A stretch of 64,000 bases of DNA from Promethearchaeota archaeon (GCA_030606485.1 JAUWGH010000004.1:62001-126000), one strand, 5' to 3'; counted from the first letter of the stretch, positions 45,414 to 55,231 are shown. Numbers and translations are program-made. Notes: a model not told the origin generated them from the letters alone.

Positions 45414-46289
45414 ATGAAATTATTTCAACCCGATTGCGTCAGCTGTCTTTTTGAACAATTTAAAAATGGATTAATTTCTTGTAAATCAGGTATTACCACC
45501 GAAGAAATCTTACATCATCAAAGAGAATTAATGAGAAGATTAATAGATTTACCATTTACACAGTTTAGGCATCCTTTTTTTGGTAAAATTGTTTATGGAT
45601 TAATCAATGAGATCTTAAATGATCCTGATCCCTTTAAGAAAGAAAAAATTAAATTCCAAAATACAGGAAAAAAATTATATCCGAAATTAAAAGAAATGGT
45701 AAAAGATTCAAATAATCCTCTGTTAAAAGCGTGTGTTTTTTCAATAATGGGTAATGCTATTGATCTGGGAGTTCCAGCTGTGATAGATATAGAAAATGAT
45801 ATACAACAAATTACTGAGGAAGATTTATTGATAAATGATTTTATTGAATTTGAGAAAGATCTAAATGAGACTGAAACAATTTTAATTGTTGGAGATAATA
45901 CAGGTGAAATTTTCTTTGATAAAGTCTTAGTAGAAGAGATTTTGAAAATATATCCAAATAAAAAAATTTTTTTCTCTGTTCGAACTGCACCAATAATTAA
46001 TGATGCAACATTGGAAGATGCAATTTTTACGGGACTTGATAAAATTTGTTGTGTTATAGAGAGTGCACCATACCCAGGGATGATTTTAGAAAAATCTACC
46101 CCAGAATTTATTGATAGATTTAACACAAGTGATTTGATTATTATGAAAGGGCAAGGAAATTTTGAAACAAGTGATAATCTTAAACCTAAAGGGTCATTAT
46201 ATTTTTTTCTTAAGGTAAAATGCCCAACAATACAAAAAGTTTTAAATATTCCCATTGGGGGTCTAGTTTTAAAAAAAAAAAGAAATTAG
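45414..46289 (+). CDS. DUF89/ARMT1-like damage-control phosphatase
   Basis: 291 residues of the archaeal DUF89 group. The N-terminal DCVSCLFEQ with two cysteines is typical of the archaeal subfamily, followed by KACVFSIMGNAIDLG, ILIVGDNTGEIFFDKVLVEE, NDATLEDAIFTGLDK and SDLIIMKGQGNFET, the metal-binding Asp/Asn motifs. DUF89 enzymes are metal-dependent phosphatases that clear damaged phosphometabolites. The substrate is unknown. Confidence 0.9.
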   Translation: MKLFQPDCVSCLFEQFKNGLISCKSGITTEEILHHQRELMRRLIDLPFTQFRHPFFGKIVYGLINEILNDPDPFKKEKIKFQNTGKKLYPKLKEMVKDSNNPLLKACVFSIMGNAIDLGVPAVIDIENDIQQITEEDLLINDFIEFEKDLNETETILIVGDNTGEIFFDKVLVEEILKIYPNKKIFFSVRTAPIINDATLEDAIFTGLDKICCVIESAPYPGMILEKSTPEFIDRFNTSDLIIMKGQGNFETSDNLKPKGSLYFFLKVKCPTIQKVLNIPIGGLVLKKKRN

Positions 46290-46356
46290 ATTTATTTCTA
46301 TAAAAATTTAATTTATATTAAATCATAAATTATGAATAGAAAGGAGATCAGTAAAG

Positions 46357-47097
46357 ATGAGTGACAATTTTAATTTAAAACAAAAAGAGGTAAAAGATAT
46401 TAAAGTAATATTATTTGATCTTGACGGTACATTGCTGAATAATGATATAAATAAATTTTTATCACATTACTTTAAGATATTTTCAGCTTCATTAGCTCAC
46501 ATCCAGCCACCCAAAAAGATCTTTAAACATTTAATGGTGGCGGGGAATGCCATAGTAGATAACGACGGAAGTGCCTTTAATGAGGAGGTTTTCTGGTCTA
46601 CCTTTTGTCCCTTATTAGGTTATCCTCGAGAAGAATTGGAGGCCATTTTAAGGGAATTCTACAAAAACAAATTTCCGATCTTGCGTCAATATACAAGCCA
46701 AAAGCATGGTGCACGTCAAGTAGTTCAGCAGTCTTTTGACTTGGGTTATGATGTAGTTATTGCTACTACTCCTGTCTTCCCTTCTACAGCCATCGAACAA
46801 AGGTTAAAGTGGGCAGATGTAGCTGACTTTCCATATATGTTAGTTACTTGTACCGAAAATACTCGCGGATGCAAACCAAATCTGATTTATTATAAACAAA
46901 TTCTTGAGAATATTGGATATGATGCTGAAGCGTGTCTTATGGTTGGTGACGAGGATAGGGACATGGTTGCCGCTCATCTTGGCTATAGTACCTTCCTTAT
47001 AACTAGTCCTAGAACACATTTAGCCCCTATTATCCCAGAACCAACTTATAGTGGGACATTAGAGGATCTGGGAAAATTACTTCAAAGTTGGAAGTGA
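46357..47097 (+). CDS. HAD-superfamily hydrolase
   Basis: 246 residues with HAD motif I VILFDLDGTLL, motif II ATTPVFP, and motif III/IV CKPNLIYYKQILENIG and CLMVGDEDRDMVAA. The C1-type helical cap separates motifs I and II. The RBS AAAGGAGAT sits 9-16 bases before ATG 46357. A small-molecule phosphatase is likely; the substrate is unknown. Confidence 0.88.
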   Translation: MSDNFNLKQKEVKDIKVILFDLDGTLLNNDINKFLSHYFKIFSASLAHIQPPKKIFKHLMVAGNAIVDNDGSAFNEEVFWSTFCPLLGYPREELEAILREFYKNKFPILRQYTSQKHGARQVVQQSFDLGYDVVIATTPVFPSTAIEQRLKWADVADFPYMLVTCTENTRGCKPNLIYYKQILENIGYDAEACLMVGDEDRDMVAAHLGYSTFLITSPRTHLAPIIPEPTYSGTLEDLGKLLQSWK

Positions 47098-47171
47098 ATT
47101 ATTTGTTAATTGTATAATATAGATTTTTTGAAATCTCAAAAAAATTAGTAGAATAAAAATTTGTAAATCTC

Positions 47172-47711
47172 TTATTTATATAAGCTATTTCCTGAGATGT
47201 CTTGTGCTACAATCAAAGGACCAAATTGCTCTACCCTTAAAAACCATACGGCTTCGCTGGAACCTAAATCAAGCCATTCAACGTGAACAACTTCTTTAAT
47301 CATCCTTGATGCAACCGCCCCACAACCGCCAGGATAACTTAAATAAATTACTTTTAGATTTTTTTCATCTAAATTTTTCATTCCGCCTTTCCCTATAAGA
47401 ATATGAATATCTAAAAATTTTATGATGTCATTTTCGACGGAATTCATACGCTCACTAGTAGTAGGACCTGCAGAGATAATTTTATACTTTTCATTGATTT
47501 TTTTTATGATTGGACCACAATGATATAATGCAGTATTTTTTATTTTATTAAATGAGTTGGGTAAAGGTTTCTTTTCATGAATATAGTTACTTATTCTTTT
47601 ATGGGCTAAATCTCTTGCCGTAATGATGGAACCATTTAAATAAACTATATCACCAATTTTTAATGACAGAAGATCCTCAACTTTAGCAGGTAAATTAATA
47701 TTATGCCTCAT
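47172..47711 (-). CDS. fumB: Class I fumarate hydratase, beta subunit
   Basis: The C-terminal half of class I fumarase encoded separately. The 179 residues contain GDIVYLNGSIITARDLAHKR, the family block AGPTTSERM, GKGGM and YPGGCGAVASRMIKEV with WLDLGSSEAVWFLRVEQFGP. It begins eleven bases inside the alpha-subunit gene, so the two are coupled. It interconverts fumarate and malate. Confidence 0.93.
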   Translation of the reverse strand: MRHNINLPAKVEDLLSLKIGDIVYLNGSIITARDLAHKRISNYIHEKKPLPNSFNKIKNTALYHCGPIIKKINEKYKIISAGPTTSERMNSVENDIIKFLDIHILIGKGGMKNLDEKNLKVIYLSYPGGCGAVASRMIKEVVHVEWLDLGSSEAVWFLRVEQFGPLIVAQDISGNSLYK

Positions 47712-48600
47712 AAATTAATTCACCCTCCTTGTTAATTTTAAAAGATGCAATTCGATGGCAATAGCACTGTACGATTACACCTACCGGAAATGATGCTGGA
47801 TGTCTCATTGAAACCTCAATATGTACATCTATACACGTGACTTTTCCACCTAATCCCATTATACCAATATTAAGCTCATTTAGAGAATTTTTAATTTTTA
47901 ATTCTAATTCTGCTACATCTTGACGCTCATGTCTTACTCCAATAGGTCGTAGTAGTGCTTTTTTTGCTAATATCATCGAATTACTAGCATCACCACCTAA
48001 TCCAACCCCTAAAATAATTGGGGGACAGGGTTTTCCTCCAGCCTTCTGAATTAACTCTTTAATCATTAAAGGAAATCTTTCTAATCCATCAATAGGATCC
48101 AACATAAATAATTTTGATACGTTTTCAGCACCTCCCCCTTTAGGTAAAATAATTATTTCTAAATCACTCGAATTATCAATGATTTCAATGGAAATCGGTG
48201 GTGAATTTAATCCAATATTTAATCCAATATTGGTCTCGGTATTTTTATTAGTTATTGGATCTACAGAATTACTCCTTAAAGGTATATCTATCGTTGCTTC
48301 TTGAACGACTTTATCAATAATATTTCTAAAACTAGAGATAATAGGAAATCTGTTTCCTAATTTAATATAAAAGTTTAAGATGCCAGTATCTTGACATAAT
48401 GGGATTTCATCTTTTTTTCCATATTGGAAATTTTCTAAAATTAATCGAAGTTGAGTTTGACTTATTTCATTATCTTCTTCTTTATATAACTTCTTAAAAA
48501 AATCAAAAATATCCTCTGGAATAGTTGTGACCGCTTTTTTTATTGATTTTTTAAGTAAATCTGTTATTTTTTTTCCCAAAATTTCAATTTTTTTATCCAT
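47701..48600 (-). CDS. fumA: Class I fumarate hydratase, alpha subunit
   Basis: 299 residues with the iron-sulfur cluster region: PLCQDTGILNFYIKLG (first cysteine), AENVSKLFMLDPIDG, GKPCPPIILGVGLGGDASNSM (second) and GGKVTCIDVHIE (third). These cysteines bind the [4Fe-4S] cluster that polarises the substrate. Split alpha/beta fumarase is the usual form in archaea. The beta gene overlaps the end. The same architecture serves L-tartrate dehydratase, but fumarase is more likely in a C4 pathway. Confidence 0.93.
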   Translation of the reverse strand: MDKKIEILGKKITDLLKKSIKKAVTTIPEDIFDFFKKLYKEEDNEISQTQLRLILENFQYGKKDEIPLCQDTGILNFYIKLGNRFPIISSFRNIIDKVVQEATIDIPLRSNSVDPITNKNTETNIGLNIGLNSPPISIEIIDNSSDLEIIILPKGGGAENVSKLFMLDPIDGLERFPLMIKELIQKAGGKPCPPIILGVGLGGDASNSMILAKKALLRPIGVRHERQDVAELELKIKNSLNELNIGIMGLGGKVTCIDVHIEVSMRHPASFPVGVIVQCYCHRIASFKINKEGELIYEA

Positions 48601-48696
48601 AGGTATACCATTAATACGAAAAAATTTAATACTAGTTAAATCAAAATTTTAATTAAGACGAACCAATATAAATTATAGAGAGATCGGGAGTTAATT

Positions 48697-50598
48697 TTGA
48701 CTGAAAACAAGGAACATATAATATTACGAGTTGGCTCACAACTTAAAGATAATCTATTTAATCAAAGAAGCATTAATAAAATTCTCCTAAATGAATTAAA
48801 AAGCGATACAACGATATATAGTGCATTTATCTCGGATATTTCAGATAAGTGGAAAGAATTTCAAAATAAAAATGAACAAAGAAAAATAAAATATCGTTAT
48901 ACAATATTTTTTCATAGAAATTTTGATTATTTTTTTAGGCAATCTATAGATAATCTCTTTGGATTTGATTCAAAAAACCTGAAATTGGTGTTAAAAGAGA
49001 ATGTAACCGATAATGATTTATATTTTGAATATAAATTTTATTTTTCGGAAGATGAGATGAATTTAATTTCCGAATTTAAAGAACGCGTTTCTCATCCATT
49101 AGATTACGACAGAATAATTCCTTTTATATTTGAGGTTCTTATTACGATTTTAGGGATGATTATTAGAAAAACGATAAATAAAAAAATTTGGATCTCTCAG
49201 AACGGTGCCCGGCTGAAAAAAAAAGGGAAAAAATCATATCTTCATCTCTTAATTACAATTAGACGTAGTCCTGATGAAATTATGGACGGATATCTTGCTT
49301 TTGTTCTATATAATTTTGCGATAAGACATTCAGAGATTCCTGATTCATATAAAAAAACACTAATGGAGAGAAAAAATCTTTTAACTAAGATTGCTCTAAA
49401 AAATTACACTATAGCCAAATATCAATTAGTAGATATAATTTTTACTTTTTTTAAGAAGTGTACATTGCTCGAAAATGTTTCACCTTTCTTAGATTTCCTA
49501 AATTTTGTTTGTTCGCGTGTTGAAGATAGCATCTTTGATACAATTGAAATAATTAAAGTGGATTTTCTTTCAAATTTAGATTATCCACCAGAGGTAAATG
49601 AATCATTAATACGGATTTTTAATTTTATTAATAAATATTCTACATTATTTAGTACTTTTCAAGCGAATAACAGACCTTCATTTCGAAATCAATATGAACT
49701 TTTCTTATTATATTTGCAATTTTATTTTGGACGAACTTTAGAATCGCTTGAGATAAGTGACCTATTATTTTTTCCAAAAAGATTTGGAGATCTTATAAAA
49801 GAGCATAATTTGTCTAAAAAAGACAAAATTTCATTTAAAACTATAAGATCTATTGGATATTTTTCCAATATTGCCTTATCTTTATCACATTTACCTGGAA
49901 TTGGAGATTTCTTTTATCAATTGTTAAATGAGAAAAAAATTCAGAATATAAATGAAATATTTTTCATGACGTTTCTTAAAAGCTTAAATGAGAAATTCCT
50001 TTCATTGATTGAGGAGGAAAATAAAAAGTTAGAAAAATCTCAAAATAAAATCAGTTTCGAGAAAGCCATTGATTTTATTTGCAGGAGTTTATATAGTTTA
50101 ATCAATAAAATTTTTTTAAGAGAAAATGTAGAGGATGCGTCTAAAAATTTTGTTGATCCAAGATCCAGATATATTCCCGAAAATGTAGCCACTAGAGTCT
50201 TAGAATTATCAATTTTCAAGGATTTAAATCTCTCAGATGATATCTGGCCCGACTATTTTTTGAGTGTAAATAAAGAAGAGGTTAAACACCTATTTAAAAA
50301 ACATTTAGAAATTCCTGAAGATGTTTTCTATTCAGACTGGAGTTTATCTATGCTTGACATGGTATACAATCAAGAATTGTTCCATAACGAAAAATATTTA
50401 GAAGAATTTCTAATAGAAGATGTAATTATTCCTTTAAATAAATTCTTCTTGCAATTCGAGAAAAAAAAAGAGAGTATTGAGAATAAAGATGATTTATTAA
50501 ACGATTTAACCAAAATTATTACTAGAGAAAAATGGAAGAAAGAAGATACAAAGAGAATTTTTTCTAATATAATTGAATTATGGGACTTATCTTTTTAA
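48697..50598 (+). CDS. Large protein of unknown function
   Basis: 633 residues with no motif I recognise. The start is TTG 48697, six bases after GGGAG. The protein is Phe/Ile/Lys/Asn-rich and mostly helical. A basic segment near residue 168 (ARLKKKGKKSYLHLLITIRR) is the only local feature. A hydrophobic helix about residues 145-160 (FIFEVLITILGMIIRKT) could be a membrane or buried segment. The 3' end overlaps the convergent kinase-like gene by four bases. Confidence 0.7.
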   Translation: MTENKEHIILRVGSQLKDNLFNQRSINKILLNELKSDTTIYSAFISDISDKWKEFQNKNEQRKIKYRYTIFFHRNFDYFFRQSIDNLFGFDSKNLKLVLKENVTDNDLYFEYKFYFSEDEMNLISEFKERVSHPLDYDRIIPFIFEVLITILGMIIRKTINKKIWISQNGARLKKKGKKSYLHLLITIRRSPDEIMDGYLAFVLYNFAIRHSEIPDSYKKTLMERKNLLTKIALKNYTIAKYQLVDIIFTFFKKCTLLENVSPFLDFLNFVCSRVEDSIFDTIEIIKVDFLSNLDYPPEVNESLIRIFNFINKYSTLFSTFQANNRPSFRNQYELFLLYLQFYFGRTLESLEISDLLFFPKRFGDLIKEHNLSKKDKISFKTIRSIGYFSNIALSLSHLPGIGDFFYQLLNEKKIQNINEIFFMTFLKSLNEKFLSLIEEENKKLEKSQNKISFEKAIDFICRSLYSLINKIFLRENVEDASKNFVDPRSRYIPENVATRVLELSIFKDLNLSDDIWPDYFLSVNKEEVKHLFKKHLEIPEDVFYSDWSLSMLDMVYNQELFHNEKYLEEFLIEDVIIPLNKFFLQFEKKKESIENKDDLLNDLTKIITREKWKKEDTKRIFSNIIELWDLSF

Positions 50599-51410
50599 AA
50601 GATATTTTGAATTTTTTCTAATAAAATTTGAAATTTTTTATTTAAAATTTCTTCATTATATTCAACATGTCTTCTTTTTGCAACAATCTTTAAATGGGAA
50701 TATAAACACTTGACTATTTCATTGTTTGAGATGATGAATTTTGTGTTTATCTTCATATATCTTAATAAGAAATCTAAAATTAAATTTATTTTAAATTCCA
50801 ATAATTCATCTCGAAATATATCTCCAGGACTTGTTGTAATGATCGAAACAATTACTTCAGCTATGTCATTTTCAGGGATTCCTTCATAAACATTCTCGAA
50901 ATCGATACCATATATATTTTTTTCGTGGTAAATAAAATTTTTTAATCTTAAATCTCCCTTATTTCTGACTAAGATCTGACTTTTTTTCTCAGTAGTAATA
51001 TTTATTTCATGGTATTGATATAACCATTCCGCTAATTTTTCAAATATTTCTTTTTTTACGATATAAATGCTATTTTCTGTAGAGTTATCTAGGTCATCAT
51101 TAAGGAGATCACATAAGTTAAGTCCATCAATTTTTTCCATAAGAATGTAAGGTTTTTTAAAGGCAAAAATTTTTGGAACCAAAATACCTTTCTGATAATT
51201 TGAGATTAAATTCTCATACTCTGTATTGAAACTCTTAGTAGAATTCTTTTTTATTATAATTTCTTCGGGTAGGGTTTGTGGATTTTTTAAATTTATTAAA
51301 AAAATTAAATTTTTTCGTGCCTTTAAAAATTTTATAGAAGTAATTTCTATTTCTGGTATAATTTCTTTTACATTTCTTTTACATTCTCCAATTTCTTTTA
51401 CATTCTCCAA
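50595..51410 (-). CDS. Protein-kinase-fold phosphotransferase (APH/RIO-like)
   Basis: 271 residues with a kinase-like core: PYILMEKIDGLNLCDLL (hinge region), GDLRLKNFIYH (catalytic-loop GDxxxxN pattern) and YGIDFENVYEG (DFG-like Asp). The N-lobe lysine is less clear (EIIIKKNSTKSF). Such proteins include aminoglycoside phosphotransferases, sugar kinases and RIO-like kinases. The start is TTG 51410. The first codons are made of a 19-base tandem repeat (51372-51409). It lies four bases after mobB in one operon. Confidence 0.75.
   Translation of the reverse strand: MENVKEIGECKRNVKEIIPEIEITSIKFLKARKNLIFLINLKNPQTLPEEIIIKKNSTKSFNTEYENLISNYQKGILVPKIFAFKKPYILMEKIDGLNLCDLLNDDLDNSTENSIYIVKKEIFEKLAEWLYQYHEINITTEKKSQILVRNKGDLRLKNFIYHEKNIYGIDFENVYEGIPENDIAEVIVSIITTSPGDIFRDELLEFKINLILDFLLRYMKINTKFIISNNEIVKCLYSHLKIVAKRRHVEYNEEILNKKFQILLEKIQNIF
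51361..51409. repeat. 19-base tandem repeat across the start of the kinase-like gene
   Basis: ATTTCTTTTACATTCTCCA occurs at 51372-51390 and again, without change, at 51391-51409, preceded by an 11-base partial copy (51361-51371). Because 19 is not a multiple of three, change in copy number would shift the frame of the first codons of the kinase-like gene. Confidence 0.85.
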
Positions 51411-51414
51411 TTTT

Positions 51415-51942
51415 TTACAACGCCTGGAAAAATTTTGGATATAAGGTTTTTAAAATAAATTCAGGTTTTTCTAACGCATTTATTATAGGAATCCCTTTAT
51501 AATCTTTTCTGGATGGCTTAGTTGCAATTAATCCTGAAATTACTTTTATTGTATCATCAATCTGTTCTTCTACTTCTTTAAAATCCTTAGCACATAAAAT
51601 CCTATCATATTCAAAATCCCTAAATCCTTCAGCAATAATTATATCAGGCTTAATTGGTGCCTTTTCTATCCAATCAAATATTTCCTCAGTTTTTAAGACA
51701 TAATTTAAGAAAAAAGTCGTTTGATTATTAGATTTTGTAATTACGCAATTCGCTCCCGCTTCAGAAAATTGAAAAGAGTCTTTTCCTTTAAGATCAAGGG
51801 AATGGATGTGGATATTTTTTAAAACAAATATTTTATAATCAGTATTTTTGGTTAAATAGTTTATAATCGATAAAATCGAGTTGGTTTTGCCTGATTTCGA
51901 ATAACCAATAACGCAAATTAATTTAAAATCTCTTTTTAACAA
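51415..51942 (-). CDS. mobB: Molybdopterin-guanine dinucleotide biosynthesis protein MobB
   Basis: A GTP-binding adaptor in molybdenum/tungsten cofactor synthesis. The 175 residues carry the P-loop GYSKSGKTNSI, KNIHIHSLDLKGKDSFQFSEAGA (the KxxHxxxxxDxxGKDSxxxxxAGA pattern of MobB) and KPDIIIAEGFRDFEYDRI. It is the first gene of the pair with the kinase-like gene. It implies use of a pterin-dinucleotide cofactor. Confidence 0.94.
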   Translation of the reverse strand: MLKRDFKLICVIGYSKSGKTNSILSIINYLTKNTDYKIFVLKNIHIHSLDLKGKDSFQFSEAGANCVITKSNNQTTFFLNYVLKTEEIFDWIEKAPIKPDIIIAEGFRDFEYDRILCAKDFKEVEEQIDDTIKVISGLIATKPSRKDYKGIPIINALEKPEFILKTLYPKFFQAL

Positions 51943-52007
51943 AAATTTTTCACGATTTTTTCAATTTTCAATAAATATAATATTTTATATATTAATATTA
52001 TATTTTA

Positions 52008-53972
52008 ATGGCAAAACTAATTTTTATTTTGGATGCTAATTTTTTCATTTGCATGAATGAAATTCGGGCACATGATATACTCAACAATTTAAAAACCTCC
52101 GGAAAACTTCTTAGTTTTAATTATTACATTAGTGAGCAAGTATTTTTTGAAATAAAAGGAGTAAGTGCAAGTTTTCGAGAGAAATTTCAGAGTTTTATTA
52201 ATGTAAAACAAATATCTGATGCAAATATAAAACTAATAAAAGACGCTTTAAAGAGACGTAAAATTAGATTTCCTGCTCAAGATCCAGATTTATCGTTAAT
52301 AGCATTAGCAGATATGTTGTTAGAAATTAATAGTAAAGCGAGGATAACGATTGTAAGTGATGACTTTAAATTAGTGCGGGAGATTAATCTACTTTATAAA
52401 AGTAAAATAAATGTTCTGTCACTATCAGGGTTCTTACTACAAATTCAAAGAACAGTCTCAAATCCATCGTTAAAAATGTATTTTAAAAATATTTGGCGGA
52501 AAAGTCTTAATTATACACTATCGTATATGATTGAACGATCAAAAATATATCCGGCAGAAGAAAAAATCACGTGGCTTATAGAGAGAGCGGTTTCAGTAAC
52601 AGAAAATTCCATTATAACAAAAGACTCAATTTCAGAAGATCAAGGGATTTCTCTAACACCTATGAATGCATCAATAAAAGAGGAGTGCGAGATTAGCGAG
52701 AGATTTATTCAGGGGCATGAGTTACCTAAAAGTGAGGAAGAGAAAGTTGATGGGATAATAAATTTTCTTGAAAATTTGAGAATATCGCGTAATTATTTAA
52801 AACGAGCAAAGGAGTCGTTAATCGAAGATAATATAAAGGATTCTGTAAAAAATTTAAAAAGAGGGAGTTCATTTTTAACTTCTCTATTGCAACTTGCTCA
52901 TGGTAAAACTTCTGGGAAAGAATATAATATTGTGGAACAACTTATATGTTCAGAATTATCTAAGATGGAATTTTTACGCGGTTTTTTATTAATTAGTATT
53001 GGAAATATTAGTTCTGCATTAGAAGCACTCGACCGAACTGCTATTTTTTCAACAATTGTTCATAATTGGCGAACCGGGTTAACGATAAATTATCTTAAAG
53101 CACTTATCAGAGTATTTCATGGATTTTACTCTGCTGCAATTAAGCAATATGACTTCACAAACCAATTAGCAGAGACTTATAATGAAAGAAAATTAATGTT
53201 AAAATGTGAAATCGGAAAAGCATTAGCGCTTTTTTTAGAAAATCCTGAAAACAAAAATCAAGCAATCTCTATAATTGAGGAACTCTCAGAATTTAAAATA
53301 GAACAAAATTTGGAGGAAGGAATGATTGTTTTTTCAGAGTTGGGAGATTATTTTTTGGCTTTAGGACATTCACAAATTGCCATATCTTTATATGATCAAT
53401 CTTTAGAGATGTCAATCGATGGAAATTTTGAATATAAAATACCAACCCTCATAGATAAACTTAAGCGTGCCTATATTGCGACCATTCTAAGTGGCTATAC
53501 TACAGAAACTATCAACGTGGATGTTTTATTCAATAAAGCTTATAAATTAAAAAATGTGGAGAAATACAATGAACAAATTAAGCAATTCCATGATTTTAAT
53601 GAATTATTTTATACAAAATTTCCTTTATTAACGGGAAAAAAAATTATTTCATACTTAAACCTTGATGCTAAATTGAAGGATTATTTTGAGGTTGTTAAAA
53701 TTCAACCTATGGCCAATGGAAAAACGTTATTTGTGGCACTTCATACTGAATTAGGATTACTAGGGTTTTTAGTCTTTGGGGATTACCAACTTTCCGGAGT
53801 CGCCGAAAATTATTCACTTAAATTAAAAGACACAGCAAAAGTTCGAATTTATACTCCAAATACAGAATTAAAGGAAAAGTATTTAATACGAGCAATTATT
53901 GAAATTAAAAATAAAGAGTTCATTGATATAATTTACAACTTGCCAATATTTTTCCAGCAGATGAATATTTGA
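52008..53972 (+). CDS. PIN-domain/TPR-like fusion protein
   Basis: 654 residues. The first 150 form a PIN nuclease-like domain: FILDANFFICMNE (Asp9), FFEIKG, QDPDLSLIALADML (Asp92, Asp94) and VSDDFKLVREIN (Asp118, Asp119), the acidic set of PIN ribonucleases (Nob1-like pattern). From about residue 240 to 560 the chain is a helical-repeat (TPR-like) array. The last 90 residues form mixed strands. A VapC-type toxin or an RNA-processing factor are possible; no antitoxin-like gene is adjacent. Confidence 0.8.
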   Translation: MAKLIFILDANFFICMNEIRAHDILNNLKTSGKLLSFNYYISEQVFFEIKGVSASFREKFQSFINVKQISDANIKLIKDALKRRKIRFPAQDPDLSLIALADMLLEINSKARITIVSDDFKLVREINLLYKSKINVLSLSGFLLQIQRTVSNPSLKMYFKNIWRKSLNYTLSYMIERSKIYPAEEKITWLIERAVSVTENSIITKDSISEDQGISLTPMNASIKEECEISERFIQGHELPKSEEEKVDGIINFLENLRISRNYLKRAKESLIEDNIKDSVKNLKRGSSFLTSLLQLAHGKTSGKEYNIVEQLICSELSKMEFLRGFLLISIGNISSALEALDRTAIFSTIVHNWRTGLTINYLKALIRVFHGFYSAAIKQYDFTNQLAETYNERKLMLKCEIGKALALFLENPENKNQAISIIEELSEFKIEQNLEEGMIVFSELGDYFLALGHSQIAISLYDQSLEMSIDGNFEYKIPTLIDKLKRAYIATILSGYTTETINVDVLFNKAYKLKNVEKYNEQIKQFHDFNELFYTKFPLLTGKKIISYLNLDAKLKDYFEVVKIQPMANGKTLFVALHTELGLLGFLVFGDYQLSGVAENYSLKLKDTAKVRIYTPNTELKEKYLIRAIIEIKNKEFIDIIYNLPIFFQQMNI

Positions 53973-54148
53973 TTCCTTTTATCACTTAAATTATATTTAT
54001 TTAAAGAATGAATTTGAAATCTTTAATAAAATAAATGGTTATTGAAATTTTTTTATTAAGTGATATAAAAAATGGTCGAAATTAAGAAAGAATTTTGGAA
54101 TCAAATGTCGGAAAAAGGCACTTAAGAGGGATATTTTAAAAGAGAGTG

Positions 54149-54421
54149 CTAAGTTTTTCTAGTTGATTTGGCACGCTGTGAGATTTTATGTTTATGAATT
54201 GCACATGAAATACAATAATAAACTCTTTGCGTTGGACGTTGGATTATCGCACCTGCATCTCTAAGCTCTTTGTATATCCTTCCATCAACTAGAGAAATTC
54301 GTTTTGTGACTTGTTTCGCTTTACTTCTAGGAATAAATCTGCCACAGTTCGCACACTGCACTGTAGTGCTCTGTCCTTTGTGGGAGGCTGATTTTCCCCC
54401 GCTTTTTCGTTTTTTTGGCAA
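54149..54421 (-). CDS. rps26e: 30S ribosomal protein S26e
   Basis: Small ribosomal subunit protein. The 90 residues contain VQCANCGRFIPRSKAK and YYCISCAIHKHKISQR, the zinc-ribbon pair CxxC...CxxC, with basic N- and C-terminal ends, as in eukaryotic S26 and its archaeal homologues. S26e is known from eukaryotes, Crenarchaeota-related archaea and Asgard, and is absent from most euryarchaea, so it supports the lineage call. Confidence 0.92.
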   Translation of the reverse strand: MPKKRKSGGKSASHKGQSTTVQCANCGRFIPRSKAKQVTKRISLVDGRIYKELRDAGAIIQRPTQRVYYCISCAIHKHKISQRAKSTRKT

Positions 54422-54534
54422 TTTTTTTTTCTCTTGTTCTCTTATTTCTCTTTAAATATCTCTTTTATTAAGATAAAAAATATGAATAAATATAATAATT
54501 TTATTAAATGGAAACGGAAATTTTTTACTTATTA

Positions 54535-55173
54535 TTAGGGATTTTCCATTTTTTTTAATTCTTTAAATGCAAATAAGAGTCTTTGGAATACCGTTATTGT
54601 TAATAATAGAATGAAAGTCCAGATAAAAATAAAAAAGAATAATGAATTCGTCGCATTAGTAAAGAAATAAACCCATGCTTCAATAATCATACCAAAAAAT
54701 AATAAAAGCATTCGCTCGGCTCGCTCTAAAAATCCAACTCCTTGCATTTCCACGCCCTCATTTTCAGCTCGGCTACGAATATAACTAATCATTAAACTCA
54801 GGAAAAAACAAATAAATCCCGTAAGGTAGTCAATATAACCACCGTAAATTAATCCTAAAAAAATTATTGCATCAGCTAATCTGTCTAAATTGGAATCCAA
54901 AAATGCACCGAATTGTGAAGCAGAATTAGTTTTTCGAGCAACTGCACCATCAAAGACATCAAAGGAGCCAGAGAGAAATAGTAATAAAGGAGGGATCCAC
55001 GCAAGCCATAAAGAAAGGTGTAAAAAATCAAATCCGAGAAAAATAGCACATGCTAAGGATAAACAAAAACCCAGATATGACAATTTATTCGGGGAAACAT
55101 TGTGTTTAATAAAAAAATTTACACGTTTTTCAATAAGGTTTTGAGCATTTTCTCTATATTTATTGAGAACCAT
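54535..55173 (-). CDS. CDP-alcohol phosphatidyltransferase family enzyme
   Basis: A membrane enzyme that joins a CDP-lipid to an alcohol such as inositol phosphate or glycerol phosphate. The signature DGxxAR-x8-G-x3-D-x3-D is complete: DVFDGAVARKTNSASQFG then AFLDSNLDRLADA. Several membrane segments follow. The frame opens at 55266, but MVLNKYRENAQN at 55173 is the expected family start, giving 212 residues. An archaeal phosphatidylinositol- or glycerol-phosphate synthase is likely. Confidence 0.9.
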   Translation of the reverse strand: MVLNKYRENAQNLIEKRVNFFIKHNVSPNKLSYLGFCLSLACAIFLGFDFLHLSLWLAWIPPLLLFLSGSFDVFDGAVARKTNSASQFGAFLDSNLDRLADAIIFLGLIYGGYIDYLTGFICFFLSLMISYIRSRAENEGVEMQGVGFLERAERMLLLFFGMIIEAWVYFFTNATNSLFFFIFIWTFILLLTITVFQRLLFAFKELKKMENP

Positions 55174-55231
55174 TATTAGATTCCAAAAATGATTTATATA
55201 TATATGGTATGGATTAGGTTTTATTTTAAGT

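Noticed and set aside
53981-54064. Nine-base inverted repeat ATCACTTAA/TTAAGTGAT and a 17-residue frame at 54072
   Set aside because: The arms are AT-rich and 66 bases apart; the frame is too short with no ribosome site. Chance is sufficient.
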